64,000 nucleotides of DNA from Archangium sp. (GTDB taxonomy: Bacteria > Myxococcota > Myxococcia > Myxococcales > Myxococcaceae), in the NCBI GenBank assembly GCA_022843845.1, contig JALHMW010000011.1, positions 62,001-126,000 of the forward strand. The letters run 5' to 3'. Made by a program: the position numbers and the translations under genes. Under the pieces are notes generated by a model. That model was not told the origin of the DNA. It saw nothing but the letters and a program-made list of their open reading frames with translations, and ran no database searches. Positions 9,428 through 20,034 of the stretch are shown piece after piece (the stretch's first letter is position 1; every line of letters begins with the position of its first letter).

Positions 9428-9815
9428 CGAGCTTTCGGCAGTCGAGCGGCAGCCCCAGCTCGTCGCGCAGCCGCTCGTGCAGATCGTTCGCGTTCACGCG
9501 GTGATCGCCGGCCCGGTAGAAGAGCTTCTTCCCGCGGTAGCCGACCGCGCCGTGGCTGTTCCAGCCGTAGTGGGCGACAGCCGCCTGCGCCTCGGGCTCG
9601 AGGTGCTCGACGGTGCGAAACCGCACGGTGCCTTGAAATTCCCTGTCGAGCACGCGCACGGCGGCCCGCGTCGCGTCGCAGACGCGTCAGAAGTTCAGGT
9701 AGTAGTACGTGACGACGACCGCTTCCGACTCCGGCTCTCCAGGCGCTGAGGGACGCACCGAGGTCTTCGCGCAACCAGCAACGGCCAGGGCCACCATGAG
9801 GAACAGCGTCTTCAT
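9405..9815 (-). CDS. Putative selenocysteine-containing thioredoxin-like lipoprotein (in-frame UGA at 9687-9689)
   Basis: Reading through one UGA gives a single 136-residue protein. The ATG at 9815 opens a signal peptide with a lipobox (VALAVAGC), then a short linker and the strand VVVTYYYLNF. Next come UGA (residue 43) and RVCDATRAAVRVLDREF, giving a U-x-x-C motif exactly where a thioredoxin fold has its redox CxxC. Beyond it, strand and helix patterns continue (VRFRTVEHLEPEAQ, GAVGYRGKKLFYRAG). Codons on both sides of the UGA end almost only in G or C, and no other stop occurs before 9405. A hairpin resembling a bacterial SECIS follows the UGA. The alternatives are a Cys codon mutated to UGA (pseudogene) or a sequencing error. 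It would act as a periplasmic thiol/selenol oxidoreductase. It overlaps the DUF58 gene tail-to-tail. Confidence 0.65.
9652..9676 (-). promoter_or_regulatory. SECIS-like stem-loop downstream of in-frame UGA
   Basis: Beginning 10 bases after the UGA, the mRNA can form a stem of 5 pairs (ACGCG with CGCGU), a single bulged A, a second stem of 5 pairs including one G-U (CGCGG with CCGUG) and the 4-base loop GCCG. The loop starts 22 bases after the UGA and its first base is G. Both agree with the general bacterial SECIS description (apical loop about 16-37 bases downstream, G in the first two loop positions). A competing hairpin of 6 pairs sits directly after the UGA. GC-rich DNA forms stems easily, so this is supportive only. 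Confidence 0.45.
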
Positions 9816-9909
9816 GCGTTCAGTGTGACGACCACGGCCCATCGCCGCAAGCGCAGTGCCATCACATGCTGCTGGCGTCACCGCCTGCGACGGGGCATCT
9901 GTTCGTCAC

Positions 9910-11094
9910 ATGATCGTGACCATCACGCTCCTGACGCTTTGGGCTCAAACCGGAGACGGCGGCCTCGAGACGCCCCTACCGGCCACCGTTGACCCTCCGA
10001 AAGCGCCTCACGCCTCGGTCGACGCACACTGGGGCGAAGGGGTGAGCTTCAAGTCCGGCGACTTCTCGCTGTCGATTCGAGGCCGGGTGCAGGCCCGCGC
10101 CGAGGCCATCGTGCCCACGCCCGAGTCGACCGTCGCCCGCGTGAACCAGCTCCTGATTCGCCGCGCCCGCCTCAGCCTCAACGCCCGCTACACCGAGGTG
10201 TGGACGATGGTGGTGCAGCTCGCGTTCTCCATTCTCGACATGGAGCCCGACGCGCCCAACGTGCTCCGCGACGCGCACCTCACCTGGTCGGGTTTGCGCG
10301 ATCTCAACATCCGGGTCGGACAGACGAAGGTGCCGTTCGGGCGCCAGCGCGTGATGTCCTCCGGCAACCAGCAGATGGTCGACCGTTCCATCGTGGTGGG
10401 AGAGCTCAACCTCGATCGTGACGTCGGGGTGCTCCTGCGGAGCGACGATCTGTTCGGGCTCGGAGGAGTGCTCTCGTACGCGCTCGGCGTGATGGGTGGC
10501 GATGGCCGCAACCGGCTCGGCACGAACGTGGGCCTGCTCTACGTCGCGCGCGCGCAGGTCAACCCGTTCGGCAAGTTCGACGATCTCGTCGGATCAGACC
10601 TCGATCGCCTCGAGAAGCCCCGGCTGTCGATTGGCGTCGCGGCCGCGCGAAACGTCGCCACCGTGCGACAGCGCAGCACCATCAGCACCACCTTCAGGAA
10701 CGGCAGCCTCACCTACGATCACCTCGCGGCCGACGTGCTGTTCAAGTGGCGTGGCTTCTCACTCGAGGCCGAGGCGCTGCTCCGATACGCCGAACAGCCG
10801 TCGCTCATGGGCGCCACCACGACGGAGTGGGCACGCGCGGCCTGGGGCTACTACGTGCAAGCCGGGTATGTGCCGATCGAGGCGTTCGAGGTCAGCGCGC
10901 GGTGGGGCCAGCTCCGCCCCTTCACGGGCACCGACCCGTCGTTCAAACACCAGCGCGAGCTGGGCGTGGGCGTCGGCTGGTACCCGAAGCAGCACAACCT
11001 GAAGCTCCAGAGCGACGTCTTCTGGCTCCCCGTCGGAGAGCGCTTCGACATCGGCTCGTGGCAGGTGCGCGCCCAGCTGCAGCTCGCGTTCTGA
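9910..11094 (+). CDS. Outer-membrane porin, phosphate-selective porin (OprO/OprP) type
   Basis: The protein has 394 residues from the ATG at 9910, which gives a short signal-like N-terminus (MIVTITLLTLWAQ). The mature part alternates polar and hydrophobic residues as in beta-barrels and contains the OprO/P-like segment NIRVGQTKVPFGRQRVMSSG followed by VDRSIV. It ends in LQLAF, with the C-terminal aromatic residue that serves as an outer-membrane insertion signal. It should form a channel for small anions or other solutes. It is divergent from the putative selenoprotein gene and convergent with the FG-GAP fragment. Substrate specificity is not deducible. Confidence 0.85.
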   Translation: MIVTITLLTLWAQTGDGGLETPLPATVDPPKAPHASVDAHWGEGVSFKSGDFSLSIRGRVQARAEAIVPTPESTVARVNQLLIRRARLSLNARYTEVWTMVVQLAFSILDMEPDAPNVLRDAHLTWSGLRDLNIRVGQTKVPFGRQRVMSSGNQQMVDRSIVVGELNLDRDVGVLLRSDDLFGLGGVLSYALGVMGGDGRNRLGTNVGLLYVARAQVNPFGKFDDLVGSDLDRLEKPRLSIGVAAARNVATVRQRSTISTTFRNGSLTYDHLAADVLFKWRGFSLEAEALLRYAEQPSLMGATTTEWARAAWGYYVQAGYVPIEAFEVSARWGQLRPFTGTDPSFKHQRELGVGVGWYPKQHNLKLQSDVFWLPVGERFDIGSWQVRAQLQLAF

Positions 11095-11217
11095 GCATCA
11101 GCGTTCAGCCGCGACTGGCTGCGAGCCTCCGCAAGACTCGACACGGCAGTGAGGAGCGTGCCCGAGCCAGCGGCGTCGAGCACTCACCGAGCGCGACCGA
11201 AACGAGCAGCGGCCCGA

Positions 11218-12051
11218 TCAGCGGCAGATGCCAGGGAGCGCGACGAGGAACCGGGCGCCTGGGTTGCCCTGCAGCACGACGAGATCTCTTTGCGCGTCGG
11301 CGTTGAGCTGCGTCAGCGCGACATCAGCGATCGGTGCGCCTGCGCTGAAGTTCAAGCTCGTGGACGTGAACGAGGTCGTCGCCAGGACGTCACCGCGCAG
11401 CACCGCGAGCACCGAGCTCCCGCCTCCGCCGGTCGCGAGATCGGGCGACGAGTCGTTGTCGAGATCAGCCAGCACCATGCGCACCAGGAGCGCCGGCAAC
11501 GCCGCCTGGTACACGAAGCCGCCGATGCCATCGCCGCGGTAGTGCCGGCCGCCGACGACGAAGTCGGTCTTGCTGTCGTTGTTGAGATCAGCCGCCACGA
11601 CGTTGGTGCCCGTCGAGCCCGAGAGGCTGACCACCGGGCCGGCCACGAAGCCGCCGCTCACGTTGATCCACGGCGTCAGCGTCGTGAACGAGCTCGCCAT
11701 GGCCAGCACGTCACGCCGCCCGTCATTGTTGATGTCGGCCACCACGACCGAGCTGGCGCCCGATGCGCCGATGGTCTGCGCCGCTGAGAAGGTGCCGCTG
11801 CCGAGGTTGCGGAACCACACGAGCGTCGAGGTCGTCGACGCAATGACACCACCGTTGCCGTCGGAGTCGAGATCGCCGGTGGCGACGAGCGTGGCGGGCG
11901 TCGGCGCGGTCAGCTGCAGCGAAGGACCGAAGGCGACGGTGTGGTCGAGCTGAAGCGCATCACAACTGCGGCCACCACGAAGATGTGGTGGTGACGTGCT
12001 CGAAGGTTGGCTCGGTGGGGGTGCTCCCGACGGCTCAAAGGCGACCGTCAC
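11218..12051 (-). CDS. FG-GAP/VCBS-repeat protein, partial duplicate of the adjacent giant lipoprotein
   Basis: This 277-residue open frame begins at a GTG, has no signal peptide and no good ribosome site. From about residue 38 to the end it aligns throughout with the last 240 or so residues of the giant lipoprotein upstream. Shared landmarks include VVADINNDGRRDVL against VADFNLDGRRDLV, the segment VLADLDNDSSPDLA against VLADLDNDGALDIA, and the same tail (GARFLVALPGICR against GARSVVAAPGVCR). Calcium-binding FG-GAP Asp-rich loops are kept. The missing N-terminus suggests a tandem partial duplication left behind as a fragment, though it may still be expressed by read-through from the gene upstream. 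Confidence 0.6.
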   Translation of the reverse strand: MTVAFEPSGAPPPSQPSSTSPPHLRGGRSCDALQLDHTVAFGPSLQLTAPTPATLVATGDLDSDGNGGVIASTTSTLVWFRNLGSGTFSAAQTIGASGASSVVVADINNDGRRDVLAMASSFTTLTPWINVSGGFVAGPVVSLSGSTGTNVVAADLNNDSKTDFVVGGRHYRGDGIGGFVYQAALPALLVRMVLADLDNDSSPDLATGGGGSSVLAVLRGDVLATTSFTSTSLNFSAGAPIADVALTQLNADAQRDLVVLQGNPGARFLVALPGICR

Positions 12052-12148
12052 GAACGGCCGGCGAGCCCCGGCAGTGCCACCAAAGCGAGGGCAGGAGCAA
12101 GGGGAGCGGCTGTTTCGTGACGAGCGCCGTCTTCAGCGGCGCGTCAGC

Positions 12149-15100
12149 TCAGCGGCAGACGCCAGGCGCGGCGACGACCGACCGTGCCCCCGACGTGCCC
12201 TGGAGCACCAGGAGATCGCGCGTGCTGTCGGCGTTGGTACGGGCGAGCGCCACGTCTTCGACGAACGTGCCCGGGGAGTAGCCCACGGGAATGGTGCCGA
12301 AGCCCTGGAACGACGTCGCCAGGCCCGGCAGCACCGAGACGATGGAGCTGGCGGCGCCTGCAGCAGCGATATCGAGGGCTCCGTCGTTGTCGAGATCGGC
12401 CAGCACCTGGCGCGGAGGCAACGTCGGGAAGGACGACGTCTGCAGCGTGAAGCCCCCTGCCCCGTTCCCCGAGTACATGTTCCGGCCGAAGACGAGGTCG
12501 GGCTTGCCGTCGTAGGTGACGTCGCCGGCGAGCACGCTGAAGTTGGTGTTGGTGCTCGGGAAGATCGACGTCCCTGAGAGGAACCCGACGGTGCCCGGCA
12601 GCGCCACGTTGAGCCACGGCTGCAGGGTGTTGAACGCGTTGTTGGCGGTCACGAGATCGCGCCGGCCGTCGAGGTTGAAGTCGGCAACCGCGATGCTCGA
12701 GACTGCCGTCGTCGTCACCGTCACCGGCGCCGCGAAGGTGCCGAAGCCGAGGTTCCGGTACACGTCGACGCCCAGCGCCGAGCCGACGATCAGATCCTGC
12801 GCCGTGTCGTTCGAGACCTCGGCGATCAACAGGACCGTCGGCTGCGCGCGCACGGGCAACGAGGTCGGCGGGCTGAGCGTGTTGTTGGTCGCGCCAAAGC
12901 GCACCTCGAGCACCGTGCCCATGCCGCCGTCGACCGCGCCGAGCGACGAGACCACCAGATCCTGTGCGGTGTCGCCGTTGAGGTTGCCGATGACGGTGCG
13001 ATCGCCTCGGGTCGTCAGCAGCAGGCCCGCGGTGAACGTGCCCGTCGACGAGCCGTAGATGACCTGAGACGTGGTGTCCTGAGGGATCACGGTCGACGTC
13101 TGGCACTCGATGCCGAGCTGGTTGGCCGTGGTGCAGGTGACGTCGGGCGTGAAGGTGGTGCACGAGGCGAGGCTCATCAACAGCGAGCTCGAGCACGAGG
13201 GGCTTCGAATGATCGGCGCCAGCGCCGACGGCGGCGCGTAGAAGTAGTCCCACCACGAGCCCAGCCCCACCGAGCGGCAGGCGACCGTCATCGTCGTCGA
13301 CGAAGGGAACGAGGGCGAGCACACTGGGCCCCAGACGCCGCCCACCAGCACCTCGAGGCGCCCGCGAACGGTGCCGTTGATGGTGCTCATCGCGTCGACC
13401 AGTCGGGCGTCGGGGCCCGAGAAGACGTTGGGCAGCGGGCCGGTCGCCACGGCGTCGGAGAAGCCGTCGCCGTTGAGATCACCCGCCGCGATGCGCGTGG
13501 CGTTGGGCACACTGAAGCCCTGCAGCGCCGCGAAGCCGCCGGTGCCGTTGTTGACTGCGGTGACGATGCTGAGGCCCGACGGCGCGAGGATCTCTGGCCG
13601 CGAGTCACCCGTGACGTCGACCACCGAGAGCGAGTTGAAGAACGTGACGCCGAACCCGATGCCGAGCACCTGCGCAGCCGAGAAGGTGCCGCCGACCTGG
13701 CTCAAGAAGACGCGAACGTCGGTCGAGGCGACCACGAGGTCGCGGCGGCTGTCGCCGTTGACGTCGGCGATGGCGATCATGCGCGCGGCCGACGGCGTCG
13801 CCAGGAAGGTCGACGTGCCGAACGCCGGCGCGGCGGTGAGCGGGAAGACACGCACGCCCGTCGTCGTGCCCGACACCACCGGCACCACCACGTCTGGAAT
13901 CCCGTCGGCCGTGACGTCGCCGACATCCATCATGAAGGCCGAACCAGCGGCGCCCGTGGTGAAGGTCTCGCCCGAAGGCAACTGGGCCAACACCGCCAGG
14001 CTCGACGAGAACGGCGCCGTGCCGTTGCCCGTGCCCGGGTAGACGTAGATCGCGTTGCTGGCCGCCGTCGCGACGATGTCGGCGTTCGAGTCAGCGGTGA
14101 TCGACGCCACGCGAACGTTCGAGACGGTCCCGATGCCGAGGCCTGCGCTGACGCCCGTGCTGACTGGGTTCCCGGTCAACCCGGTCCCGGCGAAGAGGCC
14201 CGCCGACTGAGTGCCCGAGGTGGTGTTGAAGCTGAACAAGAGATCGGCGGGTCCTGCTCCGGTGAACTCACCGATGGTCGCCGAGGTGGGCACCAGCGAG
14301 AGCCCCACCGAGCTGAGGCCTGCGCTCACCGAGGAGCGGGTGAAGCCGCCAGCGCCGTCATTCCGGAGCACGTCGACCGAGGTGCTCGAGCCGAGGGTCA
14401 CGATCTCGGGCCGCCCATCGCCAGTGAGGTCTCCAGCGATGATCTGCAGGGGCGCGAAGCCGAGGAAATAGGAGAGCGGCGAAGTCGAGAAGGTGCCCGA
14501 CGGGCCCGTCATCGTCGCGTTCGCCAGCCCCAGGCGCACGAAGAGGGTCGAGGACTGCGCCGTGACCATGTCAGCCCGCCCGTCGCCATTGACGTCGACG
14601 ATCACGAACGGGAACGTCGAGGTCGTCATCGCGACCGACGGCAGCATCGACGCCAGCCCGACGCCCGAGGCGCAGAACGCGCGACACTCACCCTGGGAGC
14701 AGCGATCGTTACCGCTGCACGCCGTGTTGCAGGCGCCGCAGTGCGCCGCGTTCGTCTGGGCGTTGACGCACGTCCCGTTGCACGAGGTGATGCAACCGGT
14801 GGAGCAGATGCCGTTGGTGCCGCACACGCCGCGCTCCAGCGCCACCGACGACGAGCACACCGCGCAGGTCGGGCCACAGGCGAGCGTGTAGTCGGTCGGC
14901 ACGCACTGGTTGCCGTTGGCCGGGCAGCGGTTGGTGCCGGCGCCACATTCCCACCCGCAGGCGAACTGGCTGGTCGGGCCGGGTCGCGCACAGGTGGTGA
15001 TGGTGTTGGGCGGGCCTGCCGGGCACGCCGCGCAGCTGGTGCCACACGAGTCGACGCTGCTGTCCGCAACGCACTGCATGCCGCAGCGGTGGAAGCCCGA

Positions 15101-16708
15101 CTGGCAGGTGAAGTCACAGACGCCAACGCTGCACACCGCGGTGCCATTCGCTGGAGGTGTGCACGTCCGACAGCTCGGCCCGCAGCTGGTGAGCGAGTCG
15201 GCGACGCAGACGTTGTTGCAGAAGTTCGGTGTGGCGACCGACGCGCAGCGCAGGCCACAGTTGGTGCCGTCGCAGGTGACCGTCGTGCCGCTCCCCATCG
15301 GGCCGTCAGGGCACGGCGTGCAGCGGTTGCCGCAGGTGTTGACGTTGAAGTTGGTGACGCACTGGCCGTTGCACTCGTGGAACCCGACGTTGCATTGAAT
15401 GCCGCAGCTGGTGCCGTTGCACGTCGCCGTGCCGTTGAGTGGCGCAGGGCACGGCGTGCACATCGCGCCGCAGGTCTGCACGGCGGAGTTCGAGACGCAC
15501 GTCGAGCCACACTGATGGAAGCCGGTGGCGCAGGTGTACTGGCACTGGCCCGCGACGCACTGCGGGTTGGTGGCGCCGACCGGAGGCGTACACGTCTGGC
15601 ACGACGCTCCGCACGAGGTGATCGACTCGGCGACACACTGGTTGCCGCAGCGCGCGAAGCCAGGGTTGCACTGGAAGGTGCACGCCGGCTGGCCACCACC
15701 GACGGACATGCACTGGGCGATCGCGTTCGCGGGGACGGGGCACGGGTTACAGCTGTTGCCGCACGTCGCCACGTCGAAGTTCGAGACACAGTCGGTGCCG
15801 CACTGGTGGAAGCCCGCGGCGCAGACGAAGCCGCAGTCATTGCCGTCGCAGGTCGGCGTGGAGTTGGGAACCGACGTGCAGGCCGTGCAGCGGGTGCCAC
15901 ACGTGAGGGCGTCGAAGTTCGAGACACACGCGTTGCCGCAGCGGTGGTAGCCGGCGGCGCAGGTGAAGTCGCAGACGCCTCCGGTGCACGACGGAATCGA
16001 GTTCGGGCCGCCGCTGCAGCTCAGGCACGACGGGCCACACGCCGTGACGGTGTCGACGGGCACGCAGCTGCCACCACACGAGAGCGAGCCGGCCGGGCAG
16101 ACGCAGAGGTTCCGCATCGGGTCGCAGACCTGCCCGTTGCCGCAGTTGGTGTTCGTCTGACAGCCGAACTCGCAGCGGCTGTTCGCCGGGTTGCAGAAGT
16201 GGCTCGCGGGGCACGACGTCGCCGTGCACGTCGTCGGCAGGTTCTGGCACGCGTTGTTGTCGCAGTACTGGCCCGCCGAGCACGCCCGCCCGCACATGCC
16301 GCAGTTGCTGAAGTCGGTGCGCGTGTTGCTGCACGACGTGCCGCAGAGCGTGAGCCCCGAGGCGCACTGCAACGTCATGCCACCTGCGGCGCCGCCACCC
16401 ACGCTGCCGCCACCACTCCCGCCGCCGACGACGCTCCCGCCGCCCACGCCGCCGCCGGTCGCCGAGCCGCCACCCATCGCGTTCGGCGTCGTGCACAGGC
16501 CGCTGGTGCAGGTCTGGTTCGTCGAGCAGGTGCGGCACTCTTCGCCACGCGCGCCGCAGCCCGTGACCGATCCGCCGCTCTGACACAGCCCGTTCGCGTC
16601 ACAACAGCCGGTGGCACAGGTGGCCGGGCCACACGGCCTGACGGTTGGAGGACAGCCGAACAGTGACAGCGCGCCCGCGCAGAGGACCAGCAGCTTGAGT
16701 TGGTTCAC
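12149..16708 (-). CDS. Giant Cys-rich, FG-GAP and SRCR-domain surface lipoprotein
   Basis: The 1519-residue protein starts at the GTG at 16708, preceded by GGGAGCG; the open frame continues upstream but without signal. The signal peptide ends in lipobox LSLFGC. A Gly/Ser-rich linker and about 640 residues of repeating Cys-rich modules follow (typical unit: GFHQCGSTCVSNSAVQTCG). Around residue 690 it changes to FG-GAP/VCBS repeats with Asp-rich calcium loops such as VDVNGDGRADMV. Near residues 1108-1210 lies a scavenger-receptor-Cys-rich-like domain (GRLEVLVGGVWGPVC, VACRSVGLG, QLGIEC). More FG-GAP repeats finish the protein. It is probably a surface adhesin-like structure. Such Cys-rich myxobacterial proteins are often misnamed tryptophan synthase alpha chain. 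Confidence 0.85.
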   Translation of the reverse strand: MNQLKLLVLCAGALSLFGCPPTVRPCGPATCATGCCDANGLCQSGGSVTGCGARGEECRTCSTNQTCTSGLCTTPNAMGGGSATGGGVGGGSVVGGGSGGGSVGGGAAGGMTLQCASGLTLCGTSCSNTRTDFSNCGMCGRACSAGQYCDNNACQNLPTTCTATSCPASHFCNPANSRCEFGCQTNTNCGNGQVCDPMRNLCVCPAGSLSCGGSCVPVDTVTACGPSCLSCSGGPNSIPSCTGGVCDFTCAAGYHRCGNACVSNFDALTCGTRCTACTSVPNSTPTCDGNDCGFVCAAGFHQCGTDCVSNFDVATCGNSCNPCPVPANAIAQCMSVGGGQPACTFQCNPGFARCGNQCVAESITSCGASCQTCTPPVGATNPQCVAGQCQYTCATGFHQCGSTCVSNSAVQTCGAMCTPCPAPLNGTATCNGTSCGIQCNVGFHECNGQCVTNFNVNTCGNRCTPCPDGPMGSGTTVTCDGTNCGLRCASVATPNFCNNVCVADSLTSCGPSCRTCTPPANGTAVCSVGVCDFTCQSGFHRCGMQCVADSSVDSCGTSCAACPAGPPNTITTCARPGPTSQFACGWECGAGTNRCPANGNQCVPTDYTLACGPTCAVCSSSVALERGVCGTNGICSTGCITSCNGTCVNAQTNAAHCGACNTACSGNDRCSQGECRAFCASGVGLASMLPSVAMTTSTFPFVIVDVNGDGRADMVTAQSSTLFVRLGLANATMTGPSGTFSTSPLSYFLGFAPLQIIAGDLTGDGRPEIVTLGSSTSVDVLRNDGAGGFTRSSVSAGLSSVGLSLVPTSATIGEFTGAGPADLLFSFNTTSGTQSAGLFAGTGLTGNPVSTGVSAGLGIGTVSNVRVASITADSNADIVATAASNAIYVYPGTGNGTAPFSSSLAVLAQLPSGETFTTGAAGSAFMMDVGDVTADGIPDVVVPVVSGTTTGVRVFPLTAAPAFGTSTFLATPSAARMIAIADVNGDSRRDLVVASTDVRVFLSQVGGTFSAAQVLGIGFGVTFFNSLSVVDVTGDSRPEILAPSGLSIVTAVNNGTGGFAALQGFSVPNATRIAAGDLNGDGFSDAVATGPLPNVFSGPDARLVDAMSTINGTVRGRLEVLVGGVWGPVCSPSFPSSTTMTVACRSVGLGSWWDYFYAPPSALAPIIRSPSCSSSLLMSLASCTTFTPDVTCTTANQLGIECQTSTVIPQDTTSQVIYGSSTGTFTAGLLLTTRGDRTVIGNLNGDTAQDLVVSSLGAVDGGMGTVLEVRFGATNNTLSPPTSLPVRAQPTVLLIAEVSNDTAQDLIVGSALGVDVYRNLGFGTFAAPVTVTTTAVSSIAVADFNLDGRRDLVTANNAFNTLQPWLNVALPGTVGFLSGTSIFPSTNTNFSVLAGDVTYDGKPDLVFGRNMYSGNGAGGFTLQTSSFPTLPPRQVLADLDNDGALDIAAAGAASSIVSVLPGLATSFQGFGTIPVGYSPGTFVEDVALARTNADSTRDLLVLQGTSGARSVVAAPGVCR

Positions 16709-16848
16709 GAACGACGCTCCCGAAAAAGTGAGGCTCGAGGCCCCAAACACCTGAAATGTCCCCGAACCGCAAGAGGGGCCACCTTTGACGACATGTGAGG
16801 CCGTTGATTCAAGGGGTTGTGTAAGAACCTGCGACGCAACCGCCGAGC

Positions 16849-18096
<1,248 letters not shown>

Positions 18097-18098
18097 CG

Positions 18099-19325
18099 TC
18101 ACTCCTGCCTGAGCGCTTCGACGGGGTCGAGGTTCGCCGCGCGCGCCGCGGGCCAGATGCCGAAGATGAGACCGACCAGCGCCGCGAACGAGATGCCGAA
18201 GACGATGGTGAGCGGCTTCACCGTCGCCGCCAGTGGCGTCACCAGGCTCAGGAGCTTCGCGCCGCCGAGCCCCACCACGGTGCCGAGTGCGCCGCCCACG
18301 GCAGAAACGACGATCGCCTCGAGCATGAACTGGATGATGATGGTGCGCTTGCGCGCGCCGAGCGCCCGGCGGACGCCGATCTCCCGCGTCCGTTCGCGCA
18401 CCGACACCAGCATGATGTTCATGATGCCGATGCCGCCGACCAGCAGCGTGATGAACCCGATGCCGAGCGCCACCCCGTAGAGTGCGCCGGTGAGCTGTTG
18501 GTACGTGCTGGCGAGCTGCTCGGGCCGGTTGATCGCGAAGTCGTCGGGCCGCTCGGGCGGCGTCTGGCGAATTCGCCGCAGAATGCCGACGAGCTGATCC
18601 TCCACCGCGTCGAGCTGATCGGGGTTCTTCACCGAGATGCCGATCGTGTAGCTGCGCCGGCCGGCGAAGAAGCTCGTGAAGGTGCGGAACGGAATGACGA
18701 CCCGCAGATCCTGCGAGCTGTCGAGGAGCTTGCCCTTGCGCGCGAGCGTGCCAACCACCGTGAAGGGCTTCTTCCCGATCCGAATCGTCTGACCGATGGG
18801 GTTGAGATCTTGAAAGAGCGTGTCGGTGACGTCGGCGCCCAGCACCGCGACGAGCCCCCGGTTGTCGTCATCGGTCTGTGTGAAGAAGCGGCCCTTGCTG
18901 ACCTCGAAGCCGGTGACGCGCGGCCACTCCTCCGATGCGCCCGAGATGACGACGGTGGACAGCTCGTTGCCCAGGAAGGCCACGTCGGCGTTGTCGTCGA
19001 CCATCGGCGTGACCGTCTCGCAGAGGCCGCACTGCGCGCGCACCGCGTCGACGTGCGCCAGGGTGAGGTTCTTGCGGTTGCGGAACTCCCACCAGTTGCC
19101 CAGCTGCACCCACGGCTGCTTCGAGACGTAGACCGAGGTCGAGCCCAGCGTCGCGAGCTGCTTCTCGAACGAGGCGTCGAGGCCCTGGGTGATGCCGATG
19201 ATCGCCAGCAGCGTCGCCACGCCGATGCCCACGCCCACGGTGGTGAGGACGGTGCGGAGCCGATGCGCGGACAACGAACGCACGGCGATCGACGCGCCCT
19301 CGACGAGATCGATGCGCCAGCTCAT
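18099..19325 (-). CDS. MacB/FtsX-type ABC transporter permease (first)
   Basis: The 408-residue permease starts at the ATG at 19325, overlapping the ATPase stop by four bases (ATGA). It shows the N-terminal helix [20 protein letters not shown], a periplasmic MacB core domain from about 50 to 270 and three C-terminal helices containing [20 protein letters not shown], ending [17 protein letters not shown]. Family members couple ATP hydrolysis in the cytoplasm to mechanotransmission across the inner membrane, expelling substrates from the periplasm through TolC. The gene lies between the ATPase gene and a second, similar permease gene. Confidence 0.93.
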   Translation of the reverse strand: MSWRIDLVEGASIAVRSLSAHRLRTVLTTVGVGIGVATLLAIIGITQGLDASFEKQLATLGSTSVYVSKQPWVQLGNWWEFRNRKNLTLAHVDAVRAQCGLCETVTPMVDDNADVAFLGNELSTVVISGASEEWPRVTGFEVSKGRFFTQTDDDNRGLVAVLGADVTDTLFQDLNPIGQTIRIGKKPFTVVGTLARKGKLLDSSQDLRVVIPFRTFTSFFAGRRSYTIGISVKNPDQLDAVEDQLVGILRRIRQTPPERPDDFAINRPEQLASTYQQLTGALYGVALGIGFITLLVGGIGIMNIMLVSVRERTREIGVRRALGARKRTIIIQFMLEAIVVSAVGGALGTVVGLGGAKLLSLVTPLAATVKPLTIVFGISFAALVGLIFGIWPAARAANLDPVEALRQE

Positions 19326-20029
19326 GGGCGGGCATCTCCATACGCGACCTGCGCGCCCGGGCCGTCCCCGACGACGAGGCCGTCGGACAACCGGACGGCG
19401 CGGGGACAGCGCGCGGCCAGCTTCGGCTCGTGCGTGACGAGGACGATGGTGTGCCCGAGCTGATGGAGCTCTTCGAACAACCTGACGATCTCTTCGCCGG
19501 TCGCGCTGTCGAGGTTGCCGGTGGGCTCGTCGGCGAGGAGCAACGAAGGCTCTGCCGCCAATGCCCGGGCGATCGCCACACGTTGTCGCTGCCCGCCGGA
19601 CAGCTCCGTCGGTTTGTGCGTCATGCGGTTCTCGAGCCGTACCTTCTTGAGCGCCTCGATGGCCCGCTCTCGCCGCTCCTTCGACTTCACGCCGCGGTAC
19701 ACCAGCGGGAGCTCGACGTTGGCCAGCGCCGTCTCGCGAGGCAGCAGCTGAAAGTTCTGAAAGATGAAGCCGATCTCGCGATTGCGGATGTCGGCGAGCG
19801 CGTCGTCCGAGAGGCGCGAGACGTCCTTCCCGTTGAGCCGATAGGTGCCGCGCGTCGGCGTGTCGAGGCAGCCGATCACGTTCATCAGGGTCGACTTGCC
19901 AGAGCCCGACTGGCCGATGATCGCGATCCACTCACCCTTCTCGATGTGCACCGAGACGCCGGCCAGCGCGCGCACCGTCTCGCCGCCGACGACGTACTCC
20001 CGCGCGATGTCGTCGAGTTCGATCAGCAT
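19322..20029 (-). CDS. MacB/LolD-type ABC transporter ATP-binding protein
   Basis: The 235-residue ATPase starts at the ATG at 20029; a TTG at 20038 overlapping the adaptor stop is possible. It has Walker [10 protein letters not shown], the signature [15 protein letters not shown], Walker [13 protein letters not shown] and the switch His in [10 protein letters not shown]. The tight fit with LolD/MacB-type nucleotide-binding domains and the adjacent FtsX-like permeases shows that it powers the MacAB-TolC-like pump. In canonical MacB the domain is fused to the permease; here it is separate and must serve two permease genes. Confidence 0.95.
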   Translation of the reverse strand: MLIELDDIAREYVVGGETVRALAGVSVHIEKGEWIAIIGQSGSGKSTLMNVIGCLDTPTRGTYRLNGKDVSRLSDDALADIRNREIGFIFQNFQLLPRETALANVELPLVYRGVKSKERRERAIEALKKVRLENRMTHKPTELSGGQRQRVAIARALAAEPSLLLADEPTGNLDSATGEEIVRLFEELHQLGHTIVLVTHEPKLAARCPRAVRLSDGLVVGDGPGAQVAYGDARP

Positions 20030-20034
20030 GGAGA

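Noticed and set aside
9672..9686. Six-pair hairpin CGCGUC-UGC-GACGCG directly after the UGA as the SECIS
   Set aside because: Its loop is only about 7 bases after the UGA, too near for the bacterial SECIS description; the hairpin at 9652-9676 fits better.
9394..9774. Alternative 126-residue minus-strand frame across the selenoprotein region
   Set aside because: It is Arg/Ala-rich with no signal peptide, whereas the frame containing the UGA keeps lipobox, fold pattern and codon bias.
16769..16781. Sigma-54-like TGGC/TTGC pair upstream of the giant lipoprotein
   Set aside because: The GG-to-GC spacing is 8 instead of 10 bases, which sigma-54 promoters do not tolerate.
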